From the NCBI GenBank assembly GCA_029378245.1, contig JARKIF010000007.1, forward strand, positions 372,001-436,000: a stretch of DNA of 64,000 bases, in the 5' to 3' direction. Position 1 is the stretch's first letter. Each line of letters starts with the position of its first letter. Origin of the DNA: Roridomyces roridus. Its lineage: Eukaryota > Basidiomycota > Agaricomycetes > Agaricales > Mycenaceae. The translations under genes were made by a program, and so were the position numbers. Positions 20,075 through 33,724 of this stretch are shown piece after piece. Under the pieces are notes generated by a model that saw nothing but the letters and a program-made list of their open reading frames with translations, searched no databases and was not told the DNA's origin.

Positions 20075-23000
20075 CTAGATTTGATTACGGAGGTGAGATA
20101 CATTGCGTGGTACGGCAGTCAACGGTGTAGGACGACCAGCTGCCGCTGCGGGTGTTGTGACAGGTGTTGCGGGCGCGCCCACCTCTGCCACGGGCTGCGG
20201 TGCGCCCACCTCTTTCGCCGCGCTGGCCAAAATCACAGTCTCTCGATCCAGTGGAGAATCCTTGATGCGGAAACCCTGCACGTACTTTGCATCGCGCATT
20301 TGTGCCGTGTTGAGCACAAAATCGTCGGGTTTCTTGTCGTGTGCGATTCGAGCCACCGTGTGAGTCGTCTTTGCTTGTTCTTGTCGGACAGGTGCCGTTC
20401 CCGTTGGACCACAAGCGTTGTCCATGCAGTTGTGCTGGACGTTCACGGTGCAGAGTAAATCCTGAGTGCTGCAATCAGTCCGCGAGCCACAAAATGCCAA
20501 CGATCGAACCTGTAGTTCACACAGGGCCCGCTGCTCTTGCAGCAGCACACTCGGCATTCCATATCGAGGCCGTCCTTTGGAAACGATGACCTGGCGGACA
20601 AGAATACCATCTGGCAGAGAAGCATGGTATGCGACAGATCCTATTCGTTGCACAATCTCCTCAACCTGTCCGACTCGTGTACCGCCAGCCTGCGTGGAAT
20701 CCTGCAAAACGACAAACTTACCCGGCCGACAAACGTCGCCGTTGTTCAAGACAAGCTCCTTGCAGGTTCGAAATGTCCCGGGTTTTGTGGACCAGGCGGC
20801 GATGTGTTTGCCAATCAATGTGCCGGCGATGGGTACCAGGGCCTTGTCCTTGTCGGGTGTGCATGAGCCTTGAAATCCATGAGACTGTAGGAAGATAAGG
20901 CGTGAAAGAATATATACCTTGTGGTAGCTTATTTTTGAGGTCGAGACCAAGATAGCTGGTGATCGTGCTGGGAGAGTTCACGAGATGCTGCGGGCCGGCC
21001 GCAATAGATTTCCAAAGGAAGGGATTCCGAGTGTCTCCATCAGTGCGGGCGGTGGTGGTGTGAAAGAACTTTCCTCCGCTGAGGAGATGACGGATACGAT
21101 TGCCTTGGGCGAAGGCTTGAGCAATGTCACGAGAGGGAGCTTGTCGATTGGTATGAACACTCTTTGCCCGAATCACCGCGTTGAACGACTCGAACCCTTC
21201 GGTGGCAAACGAGATGGCTGGTCCAAAGCGACGGATGTGGTTGGGAAGATGCAGGATAATGTGGAATTTCGGCTTGTTAAACCAGCGGTTGGTCCATCGA
21301 GCCGCACAGAGAAGGAATCGGTCGATCTCCTGGGTGAGCAGGGTCTGGCAGAGATCTTTTGAGATGAGGTGAGCGGGAAACCACCCAGGACGCACCAAAT
21401 GAGATTCCAGATCCACAATTTCGGGTTGCCATATCAGAGGGATCATTTTTGAAAGAGCCTGCCAGGTCTCAAAACAATCGGAAGGGACGAGGTCATAAAT
21501 GACAAAGGGGGCGACTTGAGCGATTGCACGGAAGTCTCGGCCTGTTAACGAGCCGGAATATTTGACCAAAGTTCTGCCGGCAAGGGGAGAGATGCCAAGG
21601 CCGGACACATCCAAAGACGACAGGCGAGTCATCAGCAGGTCCAACTTCTCGTCTTTATTTTTGAGTTGATTTTGGACCACGTCCCGCCACATATATTTGA
21701 CGAAGCCCAGCAGTACGATGTGGAGAATCTCCACTGGCGTGTCTTGATGAGGGTCGAGACCTGTAGGAGACATGAGAGGTGAATCGAAGGGATGTGCACG
21801 GCTGGTACCTTTAATTCTCCAGACGGGGCTGCTGGTCGCATGGAATAAATCCGCAAACTTGCTCCCGGGCCCCATGAATTTCCTGTTCAGCTCTGCAACT
21901 TTGGCGTCGAGGGCGGCTTGTTTGGGACCCGGTTTGTGTTTGCTCTTGTAGGACTCGAAGAGTTTCTCCAGAAAGTGGAGCTGGTAGGTGTCTTTGATTC
22001 CGTCCTCCGTTCGCTGGTCCTTGAGGCTTGTCTTGGTGTTGATCCGCTGCCCCTCAGCAAAGTACGAGCGGAGTTTGTCCGTCGTGTCTTGCTTCTTACG
22101 CAGAGGACCAATCTAAATTCAAGAAGTCAGTCAGCATCGGATACGAATTTAAATTGCGCACAGTGATGAAATCGGTCACTCGAGAGACCATCTGCGCCAT
22201 CGTCTCCTTAAACTTCTTACGTCCCGTCGTGGCCTTGCCAGACGCCTGGCTCCCGTTATCACTGCCCTGCCGCGATGCAACCGAGCCATTGTCCGATGCA
22301 ACTGGACTCGGAGGTGCGCTACCCCTGTCACTATTATTTCCAGGAGGCTGTCCCGTTTCCGGCTGGGGCTGGGGATCAATTGCGTCCTTGCCTTTGACCC
22401 AACACGCCCGACAAAAAAGCTTTCCGCGGAGTCCAATATGACACGCGAACTCACTTTGCATGGGGTTATCCCCCAGCAGCGCAAGGACTTGGGGAATAAC
22501 CAGCACAAGCTCGTTTAGAACGACATCCCACGCCCAGATGCCGTTCTCTTGTGCCCTTCTGACGCAGTTGTCAGTATATGCTCTCACGTCCGAGTACAAG
22601 AAGAAAAAAAGACGCACTCGAGCTGGTCCACGACGCCATCCAGCATCTCGAGCGGTGGGGCAATATTGGACGTGCAGAGAAAATGAATATTGTACTCCTT
22701 TTGAGCTTGCTTTTGAGGAAGACCGGCCGGTGTGAAGAGGAAGCTGTTGTGCGCATTCCATTTCTTGGAAAGATTGCCGGAGGTGTCGTCGCAATAAGTC
22801 CACAGAGGGAATATGACGACACGGGAACCCTTCGCCTTGACACGCCATTTATTTCCGACACTTGGGTCCGTATGTGTCCACGGGCTCAATGTCCCTTCAG
22901 CCTCGTTGAACACCTCTAGCATAGGATTGAGTGCACAAGCCGATGAGCACGAAATCAAAATCACAGACCGAAGATATGAGTCGGACCGGGGATGTGGTTG

Positions 23001-24251
23001 TACACCCCCACATCCCGTTGCCAACTGGGAAAGCTTTTGAGGAACTGAGAGGCGGGCACCACGAGTGGTTGCGATTTGATGACGACTCGCCAGCCTGACC
23101 CAGTTTCTTTGACGACGGGCTCAAGCTCCCAGCAGTTTGCAAAAAACTCGTCCCCTCGCGTGAACCAGCGAGTCGGAATGCAGCATTGACCATCACGAAG
23201 CATGGCGGGCTCGTGGATGTAAAAGTCCTGCCCATACATGCGTACCATGGGTGTTGTTTGGTCGTCGGGGAGCTCCTTCAACCATCGTGCCCCTTGTTTG
23301 GCCTCAGACAACTTCGGGCCACTGTCCTCAGGGTAGAATGATAGATGCGGCCGAACTTTGGGATTTGCCATCTCCTGAGGACGAGCGTGAGTATACTTGT
23401 GGGCGCCGAGCGGGATGAAGCCAACCTGCGCGATAATCTGTGCCAAGTCATTCACGTAGTACTTGTGACCGAGCGCCCCGTCGTATGCAATGCTGTCAAT
23501 CCCACACATTTTTTGAAGTGCGGCGTTGAGCGTCTGCATCGTCTTGACGGAAGGAACATCGTCGACGTTGTTGACTTTGAGTAGCCAGAGGAAGAGATCC
23601 AGTTGGCGATGGGAGAAGACAGAGCGTGGTAGATGCATCAGGATATCCAATGTGCATGTCTACTCAACGGCAATGAGACCAAATTCACAAGCTCGGAGAA
23701 ATTTAAACTCACAATACGATCGTGCCACGGGAACCAAAAACGAGAAACCTCATCCTCGGTGTCATTTGTGCGAGCACGCTTGCGAGGTTGCGTTTCCGTG
23801 GGTCCTGCAAGACCATTTTAGTATGTAGAATCGAAAAATCAATGACGCTCAAATCACCAGCGGAACCACCAGTTGTAGCCTCTGGGACAGCAGGGTTCTC
23901 GTCATCGCTCCGCTCGTTGGCTTCATCATCTGATTCTGGGAGAAGAAAGCCCGTTTCATCATCGGAATCGGGTCCGGCGGTATCATATCTCAAAAGAATG
24001 TGTCCGGCCAGATCAGCGATAGCCTGTTGCTCAGCGTCGAGCGGCAGAACTAAATCCTTGTTGTACGGGTTCCAAGGAATTCCCAGCTGCGGGTCCGGCG
24101 CCAGATCGGGAGCGGGGTAAGGATCGACGGTGGCACCAGTGAATGAGGCAAGGAGATGTCTGAGAGCATCGTCACTGAAGGCTGAGTCCAGGAGGCTCGA
24201 AGAAGGGGCAGCAGAACTGGATGCTTCGGCGTTGGTGTGGTAGTCCACCAT
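20075..24251 (-). CDS. Transposase-like protein of a repeated basidiomycete family
   Basis: Large multi-exon gene, open through all exons checked; introns near 23801, 23650, 23395, 22965, 22563, 22120, 21770 and 20900. The N-terminal half has VSRFWFPWHDRI, LDILMHLPRSVFSHRQLDLF, ANPKVRPHLSFYPEDSG and IPTRWFTRGDEFFANCWELE. The core has FACHIGLRGKLFCRACWVKG, LDPHQDTPVEILHIVLLGFV KYMWRD and RWFNKPKFHIILHLPNHIRR FGPAISFATEGFESFNAVIR. The C-terminus carries a bromo-adjacent-like segment (GKFVVLQDSTQAGGTRVGQV) and VQHNCMDNAC. This order is typical of a ~1200-aa family repeated in Agaricomycete genomes, affiliated with Tnp2/CACTA transposases. It appears intact, so it is potentially active or recently so. 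Exact TIRs were not found. Confidence 0.75.
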
Positions 24252-25183
24252 AGCTCGATGGCCATCCGTTCGCTCATGTGCGGGGCAGTGACATCAGACT
24301 TTTGACATGAAACTTGTGAGCTTGTACAAGCTCATTCAAGCTCGCAAGCTTCTGCCAAATCGCCGCAAGCTCACAAGCTCACAAGCCAGGTCCCGAAATC
24401 CACAAGGTCTGCCGTTCGACTCCTGGGAAGTGCAAATTTTTATTTATTCTTGGCCACTCCTGCATTTACCTTTGTGCTCAGTGGATTCAAGGGCTGTCCT
24501 GCTGTTTATAGAATTATTTCTGAGCTGAAATTTGGTTGTCTCAGATACATTGTCCATTGGAATCGAGCTTGCGAGCTTGTGCGGCAAGCTGCCAAGCCCC
24601 ACAAGTCCACAAGATGATTGTCAAAACACTGATGGATGCAAGGCCCGAAGACGTCTGTCATCGCAGATTCGACAGAGTGCATGTTTTCTGTCGGGCTGGA
24701 TATCCCACACTGGCGCGCATCAGTCAAGATAAGATGGATAAAAGATGGTGGGAATCGCTTACCGTTTGGGTCAAGGCTCGGCATATCACGGCTGACTTCC
24801 CTTTCTGTGTGGTGACAGACGATTGTGCTGGACACAGTCGAGGTATTGCGCTCAGGCTATCGGAAGTCCCCTGTCTATCCATCCATTATCAATGTCGCAC
24901 ATTTCACATCAGATGAGCCGGGGTCAGATTTCAAATAGATCAGGTACATAATTCTGATTTAAAACTCGGACATCGATCGGCCGTCAACCCAGACGCATCC
25001 GAAAGTCTGGCGGTGTAGGATACAGTCAAGTCCAAGACCGACAAACGGCACCTTCGCGCGGACGACGGCGGGAGGATAGACGGACAAATTGAAAGATGCA
25101 AGGTTCGCGCAGAATGTCTCCGTGATTTGGTCCGATACAGATGTTAGTACAAGCCCAGCAATAATATAAACAGAAAGCACAGG
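24252..25183. repeat. Intergenic, with inverted AAGCTTG-rich repeats
   Basis: CTTGTGAGCTTGTACAAGCT at 24313 and CAAGCTCACAAGCTCACAAG near 24365 are mirrored by GAGCTTGCGAGCTTGTGCGG near 24564 and CCCCACAAGTCCACAAG near 24596. This suggests a short non-autonomous element of about 300 bp. A B-box-like GTTCGACTCC lies at about 24414, followed by T-runs. The rest, to 25183, shows no supported gene. Confidence 0.35.
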
Positions 25184-27980
25184 CTACCCCCACTCCTCCT
25201 CCAGTTCACGAGCGAGAAAATCGTCCTGATCGTCTCCCCCTCCGTCAACCTCTTCCTCTTCTTGCATCCCATCATCCGAAGATTTCGAAGGAGAAGATTT
25301 TGGTGTCTGCCCACTCTCCTCTAGATCATCGTCCACACTCCGTTGCTTACCCGCCGCCACAGAGGAAGACAACTCGTCGGCAGTTATCCCTTCCTTGAGC
25401 TTCGAGTACCCCGTCCGCTCCGCAGCCACCTTTTTCCGCTTGGCCAACGGCGAGCGCAAGACGTCTCCGGCAACGCTGCCGTTCATCCCATCCGAAGAGG
25501 GCGTAACACTGCGTAGACGTTTCCGCTTTAGACGCGTTGGCGTTGACGGGCCACTATTAGTCTGTACACTGGAAAATGCGTCAATAAAAACCCACTGGGG
25601 ATTCAAAAGAAACACCAACCTGCTTGCATCGTCAGTGTACTCATCCTCCGACATCATACTCATCTCACTCCTCCCATCCTCACCCTCATCATCACTCTCA
25701 TTCATAGCAGCGTCCACCTCGTCGTTGATATCGTTCCAATTGATCGCATCCAACGCGAGGTCCCTATTCGCCCCGCCTTCCTCATCTTCTTCATCCAACG
25801 CCTCTTCCTCAAGTGGAGGCACAGTCAACGGCCCAGTCGCAACCGGCAGATCGTTAAGCAGATACGCCGTCTCATCTTGCCGATTCCACAACGCGATGCA
25901 ATCCGTGAACCACGCGAGCCACACAATCTTGATCCCGCCACGCTTCCGCGCAGCATCAACCTTGACCGTTCCGCGCTAACATCAAGGCGTTAGGCCAACT
26001 ATGAAGATGAGGAAAAGGGACGGACCTTGGCAGCCACAACATGTGTCACATCGGGAGTAAGCTCCGTCGAGCACTTGGCGCCAAACATCCGCGCCATCCG
26101 CCAAATCTCCGTCCCCTCCGGATTCGTATCCAGCGGTATCACACTGGAAAACAGGATATGTACCCCGTCTAGGACTTCGGTCCGGATTCGCGGGATGATG
26201 AGCTAGCGAAAAGATCAAGCCACGAAACTAGCACACAACCAGAATACCCACCGTCACATCATACACGGGCTTGGGCTTGATCGAGTTGCGTCGTCGACTG
26301 GACGGAGGTATAGGCGGCGGCTCCACCTGCCGTGCTTCGTACGCCGTAAAGAACCGTCGGTGAACCTCATCCAAAAGCTTGCCCAGCCGCTGAAGCTCAT
26401 TATCGTCGTTCTTGAGCAACGCAGCCTTCCGAGGCGGCTTCTCCGTCGTGGGAGTCGAATCGGCCGGAGTCGGCTCGGAGGCTGGCTTGGATGCCGTGCT
26501 CGGAGTTTCCTCCGCCGCGACCTGAAGCTCTTCCTGCTTTTTCGCCAACGGGCGCTCCTCAACCTGCGCTTCCAACTCAATCGAGTTTTGCGTTAGCATT
26601 GCCGTCTCAGTGAGTTCTTTGGCGGCCGTCACAGCAGGAGGAACGGGTGTCGGGGCCGACGGATCTACTTGCGCTGGATCGGCTGAAGGCAGGGGTTTCG
26701 TTGTTGGATCCGATTTGGCTGGGGTTTCGGGAGGAGTCACGGGAGGCGCCAGCGGCTCAATTTTAGGGAGGAACGCCGAGTTGATGTCGCCAATTCCAAC
26801 GAAAAAGTCGTCTAGAAATAGTTCAAGAACTGAAAGAATGAGTCAAGGTCAAACTTACATGGAACGACTTTTAAGAGATTCGGACTCCATTCCCAGACAT
26901 CGGCACGGTCGTCGATAATGACTACCATGGAAGTATCGCAGGGGAATAGCCGTTGAAGGCTCTTCTGAGTCAGACTCCCGCTCTCGTCGCGGCTGAGTAG
27001 ACGCCCGCCAAAAACGCTGCCCGTGGGGTCGATGAGGGCACACACCTGCTCCGCGTATGCGCGCGTGCCCATGGTGTAAACATGCATCTGGTACTTGGTG
27101 GCCATATCATCCAGAAACTCTTTCCAGCCGGGTCTACAGACATGAGAATGTGCTGAAAGGTGGAACGCATTCGTACCTTCGTTTAATGTAGTAAACGGGC
27201 CCATCGTTCTCCATCATCTTGCTCTTTCCCTTGCCCGACATGCCAAATGTCTCGGGAGCAAGTCTGAATTCGCCGACGTCCTCGAGAGCCTCCCAGTTCG
27301 GATTGCACTCCTCATCTGGTTCCGTGTCATCCTCCGGCTTGGCTGCCTGACGCGCCTTCCACGCCGCGCCCTCGGCGCGCCACTCGCCCACAGTAGGATC
27401 GACCGTGGCGTGCACGATAGTCTGATCGAGGTCGACAATAAGAGATAGTTTACGTGAATTGAGGAGTTCGTCCGCAGTCTCCTTCTCGAGGCGCTGGGCC
27501 TCCTCGAGCGAAACGAGAGGGCCGTTGGCAGAGTGCGTCATTTGAATATGTGCACGCGACGAATCAGCGAATCCGATGTAGTCAGAACTCGCAGGACGTC
27601 AGCTACGAGTACTTGTCCGTTGTATATTACACGCACTTGGTCATATCCTTGCCACAGAGAACGCAGAGGCCCGAGATTTGCATGCCGTGTTTGCATTCCT
27701 CGAGGACAAGAACTACGGGGCGGTCCTTGGCCTTGCGCTGGGAGACGACATCTCCAGGTCGGACCTTCCAGGCTGTGATGGTTCCCTCGATAGCACAGTC
27801 CCAGGTACCGAAGCGCGACTCGGGCTTGGCTTCGGGAGTCGCAGGAACGTGGACGAACGAGTAGCTCAATAGACGCGCTCCTCGCTCGACAACCGAGTTC
27901 TCGCTGGCGTCTATGGACACGATTTTAATGGGGTAGGGGAACGAGGGGGGCAGGAAGAGTTCCGTTGCGTCCGAGGCCAT
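25184..27980 (-). CDS. FCP1: RNA polymerase II CTD phosphatase Fcp1
   Basis: Removes phosphates from the Pol II C-terminal repeat to recycle the enzyme; nuclear. Seven exons in phase (27980-27637, 27587-27177, 27133-26859, 26811-26252, 26202-26026, 25975-25620, 25568-25184) give 835 aa. Order: an N-terminal biotinyl-lipoyl-like region (WKVRPGDVV...CVLCGKDMT), IQMTHSANGPLVSLEEAQRL, and the catalytic DxDxT motif (LIVDLDQTIVHATVDPTV). Then come VYTMGTRAYAEQVCALIDP and IIDDRADVWEWSPNLLKV, a Glu/Pro/Ala-rich linker, and a BRCT domain (GVHILFSSVIP...THVVAAK...IVWLAWFTDCI). The C-terminal tail is acidic with a basic patch. Length and order fit the family. The closest alternative, an Scp-type small phosphatase, lacks the BRCT domain. 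Confidence 0.95.
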
Positions 27981-28630
27981 GTCTTCATCCGTGTTGTGGT
28001 TCGTGACCGAGATTGTTTTGATGCCTGCTCTTCCTCTACCATTATAACTGCACTCTTATACGCTGGTCAAACCAGGGATGGACCCGCACCCATGTTGTCC
28101 CAAACACTCTTGCCTCTCTAAGCCAAGTCCGTTCAGTTCGCCTACTGCCACGATCGTCCCTTGCGCAATGTGTCGCGACGCGATATACGCTTGGAACTTG
28201 CGATCCTGACGGGTTCACGTTCATTTTCGCGTCGGGCATATCGTTGTGTATGTTACCCAGCTTCGGTAATGACTTTAGTCCCGACCGTTGCGCAGGCCAC
28301 AAGGAACTCTCTCGGCTCTCGTCCGATCAGAGTCCGCTCTGCCTGGGTGGTCGAGGGTGTGAAGCAGCCCTCATAAACGCGGTTGTTTTGAAAGAGCATT
28401 AGATTGTGCGTTCTCATCCGCCGAAACGAGGGACTTGATGACGCAAGCCCCAAGTCTCCAATATGCATCGGCAATTGACGCGTTTCTCACCTCCGGCCCT
28501 CTCTGAACGCAAGAACCTTGTTGGCGTAGGTCATTCGGGTGGCGGAGGCTCTCTGTGAGACTCAGGTTACTCTTGTCTGCTCGTACTAAACAAAACCATA
28601 GAATTCAAGCTCTGCAATACGGTCTTCGAG
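27981..28630. other. Intergenic, presumed FCP1 promoter side
   Basis: 650 bp upstream of FCP1 without a convincing frame or repeat. It presumably holds the 5' region of FCP1 and of any gene on the opposite strand. No clear motif was identified. Confidence 0.4.
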
Positions 28631-29054
28631 ATGGTTCCTCTCAAGTCCCTGCTCTTGGCCGAAGCGCCTATCGTGGCCCTGGAGTGTGGCCGTATTTCGT
28701 ACCATACCAACCCCGTTCCCCGACTTTGACTTAACTTTGACCCCGCCCTGCTCGCAACCCATCCGCCGCCTTTGCCATCGTCTGTAGACCTCTTCTCGTT
28801 TTCCCGAACCTCACCGAGACGCGATAGCACGACACCGAGCAACGCGTTCGAGTCGTCTTCCTCACATACGAATGAGCAGAAGACGTCGACGTCGACCTCC
28901 ACATCCCCCAGACTTGCATCCGTTGGAACACGCAACAAACCGCTCCTCTCCACAAAAGAGGGCGGTCGAGTATATCGAGTGGTCGGAGGAGGGGAGCGAG
29001 GCATTGAGGGAGGAGGTACTCCGCGTCGAGGCGGCTGCTGGGTTTTGGCTGTGA
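28631..29054 (+). CDS. Possible small hypothetical gene
   Basis: Weakly supported. ATG at 28631 opens MVPLKSLLLAEAPIVALECG. A Ser/Thr-rich frame follows (TPSNAFESSSSHTNEQ), and a third frame ends with VEYIEWSEEGSEALREEVLR VEAAAGFWL and a stop at 29054. Introns joining these would be needed and were not resolved. The last helix looks like a real C-terminus. The antisense 188-codon frame has no protein-like features. Tail-to-tail with COQ8. Confidence 0.3.
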
Positions 29055-29287
29055 GATTATATTTTATTATTCGATGGCTTACTTCTGGTGGGTCATCGTT
29101 TTTCTTATTCAGCTGACTGGACGCAGTTTTCATAGAAACCTAATATTCTACGCGTCCCAAACTAATAACCCAATCCATCCTGCGGCCTTTGAAGCGCCAC
29201 GATGTCTCAAATGTTCTTATTTCCTTCATCGCCCCCGTCACGGCACTCTGCCTGGCGCTATCCAACATGCCCCACCCAAAGCATGTA

Positions 29288-31440
29288 TTAGATACTCTCA
29301 TCTACCTCGGCAAACTCGTACCCAGTCACGGCCTCTTCCCAGAGCCTCCGTGTATCTACCTTGGCCTCCAGTCGTGCAGCAAGCAAGAACGCGCCGCTCA
29401 GCTTCCTAAAATCGAGTTCAGCATTGTCTTCTTCTAGAGATAGGACTCACCGATTCAGGCTATACGTCTCCCTTGGCGGGGGCGTCAGCCTATGCTGCAC
29501 CATCACCGGAATTCTGGCACGAATCTGAGCAGTGATATCCGCCCAGGGCGTACCCACACCAAACGCAAATGGCTGAGGTGTGTGAGGCTTGAAGGGCGTG
29601 GCGAGGAGGGTCATCGAGTCGACATGTGCGTCAAGCATGAGCTGTGGGAATGAATACAAAATGAGAGAAGGAAGGGAGACGGAAGAACATACCTGATTCT
29701 CCTCTCCCGTGAGATAGCCCACCTTCCGACTCCACTCTACACACGCGGCGCGGTCGTCGTTTGCTGCGGCTTGCAGGAGCCGCAGCCAGTCGTCGATAAA
29801 CGCCTTCCCGTACTCCCGCGTCGCGCCGAAATCCACAAGCTCCACCGTGCGCGTGCGGGGGTTCCAGAGGAAATTCGAAAAGTTGGGGTCAGTCTGCATG
29901 AGTCGGAAAGAAAAGAGCTCTCTAAGGCAGAGTTCGATGATACGAGCCGCGATCTACCAGGGTCAGCGCGAGGGGAAAAAATGAGAAGAAGAAAGCACCT
30001 CATCTCGGTCACGCTGGTCAAGCTGCCTCTCGCCTACACTCTTTCCGTCCATGTGCTCCATAACCAAAACGCGCTCAGTGCTCCCGTCCCACACCCAGGG
30101 AACCTTGAAGCGAGCATCCCCTTGTAAATGTGTCTGGAAAGCGCGCAGAAATCCCGCTTCCCGCCTATAATCGCATTCGTCCGCCAGCTCCTCCTTCATC
30201 ACCTGGTATCGCAGTCAGCGGGTATTTATGAAATGAACGGCCAACTCACTTGCATCGTGCGATCCAGAAATAGACCCTTGGGCAGCAGCCGTCCCGCTGT
30301 GAGCAGCATGCTGATATACCCAAGATCACTGGCTATTGAATTGGCGATATTAGGAAACTGAATCTTGACAGCGACTCGTGCATCTGCACCGGTGGGCGAG
30401 ACTGCAGCAGCCAAGGTGGCGTGGTGCACTTGACCAATGGAGGCGGCGGCGAACGGGACGCGGTCAAAGGAGGTGAAGATGCGCGCCCAGTCGTTGCCCA
30501 GAGAGGCAGTGAGGACTTGCTATAGAGAGCGTCTAAAACCAGGCGCAGAGAGGGTAGCAGACCGACCTCCATCTGCCAATCGGGCATGTAGTGCGCGCCG
30601 TCTTGCACACGACGGAAGATTTTATCCACGTCGGCAGGGAGGAGGTGTGTATCTTTTGCCGTCAGCAACAACTTTAAGCAAGAAAATGCACGCACCTTGG
30701 ATACTCAAGAATTGACCCAATTTCAAGGCAGCACCTCGCATTCTTGAAAGCTTGGTGACGAGGCGGGTAATATTGGCCTCGGTCATCATAACGGACCCTT
30801 GCGAGTCCTGTGGGTTTGCAGTGCGCCGAATCATCTCGGATGCAGCGCCGTATCCCAGAGAAGCGGCGAGACCTGGTGCCAGTCAGAGAAGGGCGAGGAA
30901 AATAATGCCCACACTGACCACCATAGTGGAATAGTCGCCCCAAGCGGGACGAGGGGACTTTTGAGGATTGAAGCCGGTGCGTCGGAGTTTGCACCTCATC
31001 GACGTGCTGCGTAGAGCTGCCAAGATGCTGGGGCTCCATTTCCGTCGAAACTTCTGGAGCAAGACTCGGAGCATCCAGTTCTTGTGCATTGAACGATAGA
31101 TGAAAGTGGACTGCGATGGGCTACGCTATGAATAATGAACGGCTAGAAAACGTACCAAACTCACCTCGGCAGGAGACTCTTCCTTCAACAGGTCTGCTGA
31201 GGTTTTTGAGCCCAGGGATTCCGCATTCACGACGTCTTGGACCACAGACGCGTCGTGAAAATTGGCCCGAGTTGGCCTTTCAGTGACTCTGCCTTGCTTC
31301 GGAGGCAGGGAGGTGTTGGTAGCACATTTTAGACCGGCTTCAGACGCGATTTGGTTTGCTCTAACGCGCGCGACGCGCACCAAGACGTCACACGCAGAGG
31401 ATGCAACACATAGCCAGTTGAAAACTGGCCCTGGTGGCAT
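29288..31440 (-). CDS. COQ8: Mitochondrial atypical kinase/ATPase Coq8 (ABC1/ADCK)
   Basis: Supports coenzyme Q biosynthesis on the mitochondrial inner membrane. Nine exons in phase (31440-31165, 31120-30919, 30872-30696, 30652-30567, 30519-30250, 30202-29999, 29953-29693, 29641-29451, 29405-29288) give 594 aa. The N-terminus is Arg/Ala-rich and could be a targeting region. VPSSRLGRLFHYGG and the KxGQ motif (GAALKLGQFLSIQ) are typical of the family, followed by the Ala-rich loop AAASIGQVHHATL, VAVKIQFPNIANS, VMKEELADECDYRREAGFLR, DPNFSNFLW and the metal-binding LVDFGATREYG. The last exon (KLSGAFLLAARLEAKVDTRR) overlaps an unrelated plus-strand frame that is only a shadow. Confidence 0.93.
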
Positions 31441-31626
31441 AAAATACGAGCCAGTGACGAGGGAGAATGAAAAGACAATTCGGATCACATGAATTCTTTC
31501 CGTCTGCTTTGGATTACAGCAAATTGTTACGCGCTCGCAGAAAGATATGTACGCGGAGGGTAAAATGTACAAGAAAGATAGTGAGATTGAAAGTACACAC
31601 AAATGGCCAATGCCTTTTCGTTGGGC

Positions 31627-32102
31627 TCAGAAGCCTCTTCCCCGCCCACGTCCACCGCCACGCGGCCCACCACGCCCTCGTCCGCCCCGATCGCCACCTC
31701 GTCCACGGCCACGGCCACGAGTATCAAGCTCCTTCTTGCGGCCTTTTGGTTTTGGAGCGTCATCAACGAGCAGCTGGACAGAAATTAGTTCTGGTAGGCA
31801 GTATAGTCACAGATTGCGCACAGTATCGAGTGGGAGTGCATCAGGGAGAACAAAATAACGGATATTGTTGCCACGGATGGAAAGGGCGTCGAGGGACGCC
31901 GGGTCACGATTGCGGGCAGTAATTTTCACCGTTTTCAAATGTGTGTTCATCTGCATGTCGACACCTGCTCCGAGTCAGCCAGAAATCTTGGACAAGGATG
32001 TAGCACAGGACCGGTGATCGTGCCGTGGACGACAGAGCCATTCTTGAGCTCAATGGTGACCGTCTCGTTGTTCAATTTCATCAAGAAGCGAACGAGCTTC
32101 AT
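31627..32102 (-). CDS. SMD1: Spliceosomal core protein SmD1
   Basis: Component of the Sm ring on U1, U2, U4 and U5 snRNAs. Exons 32102-32012, 31964-31822 and 31773-31627, all in phase, give 126 aa. Sm1 motif: [31 protein letters not shown]. Sm2: [20 protein letters not shown]. The C-terminal RG-repeat tail ([13 protein letters not shown]...) is the usual substrate for symmetric arginine methylation. Length matches the family. The start codon is only 41 bp from the divergent MAPK start. Confidence 0.96.
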
Positions 32103-33489
<1,387 letters not shown>

Positions 33490-33724
33490 ACGGGTGTCTT
33501 AGGCTGTTGGTGGATGCACGGTCGTTTCCCGCGGAAACGCACGCATCGTCGAAGAAGAGCAGAAACGGACGCCGCAATTGTTATATCTATCCACATATAT
33601 TTATTCTTCACTCAGCCTCCGAATCTCAATCTTCGCCCGCTGCAATGTAACAACATGTCTTGTACAAAGGGTGATACCTACAAGTTGTCCTACCTAACGG
33701 TATGCAAAAATTATAATGATATAC

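Noticed and set aside
24300..24520. Possible tRNA from a GTTCGACTCC B box
   Set aside because: No matching A box at proper distance and no acceptor stem; the surrounding AAGCTTG repeats explain the region better.
28567..29133. 188-codon minus-strand frame
   Set aside because: Composition is that of a shadow; the plus strand in the same place has the more protein-like segments.
29189..29437. Plus-strand 82-codon frame with a signal-peptide-like start
   Set aside because: It overlaps antisense the last exons of COQ8 (KLSGAFLLAARLEAK...), which are required by the family and splice in phase.
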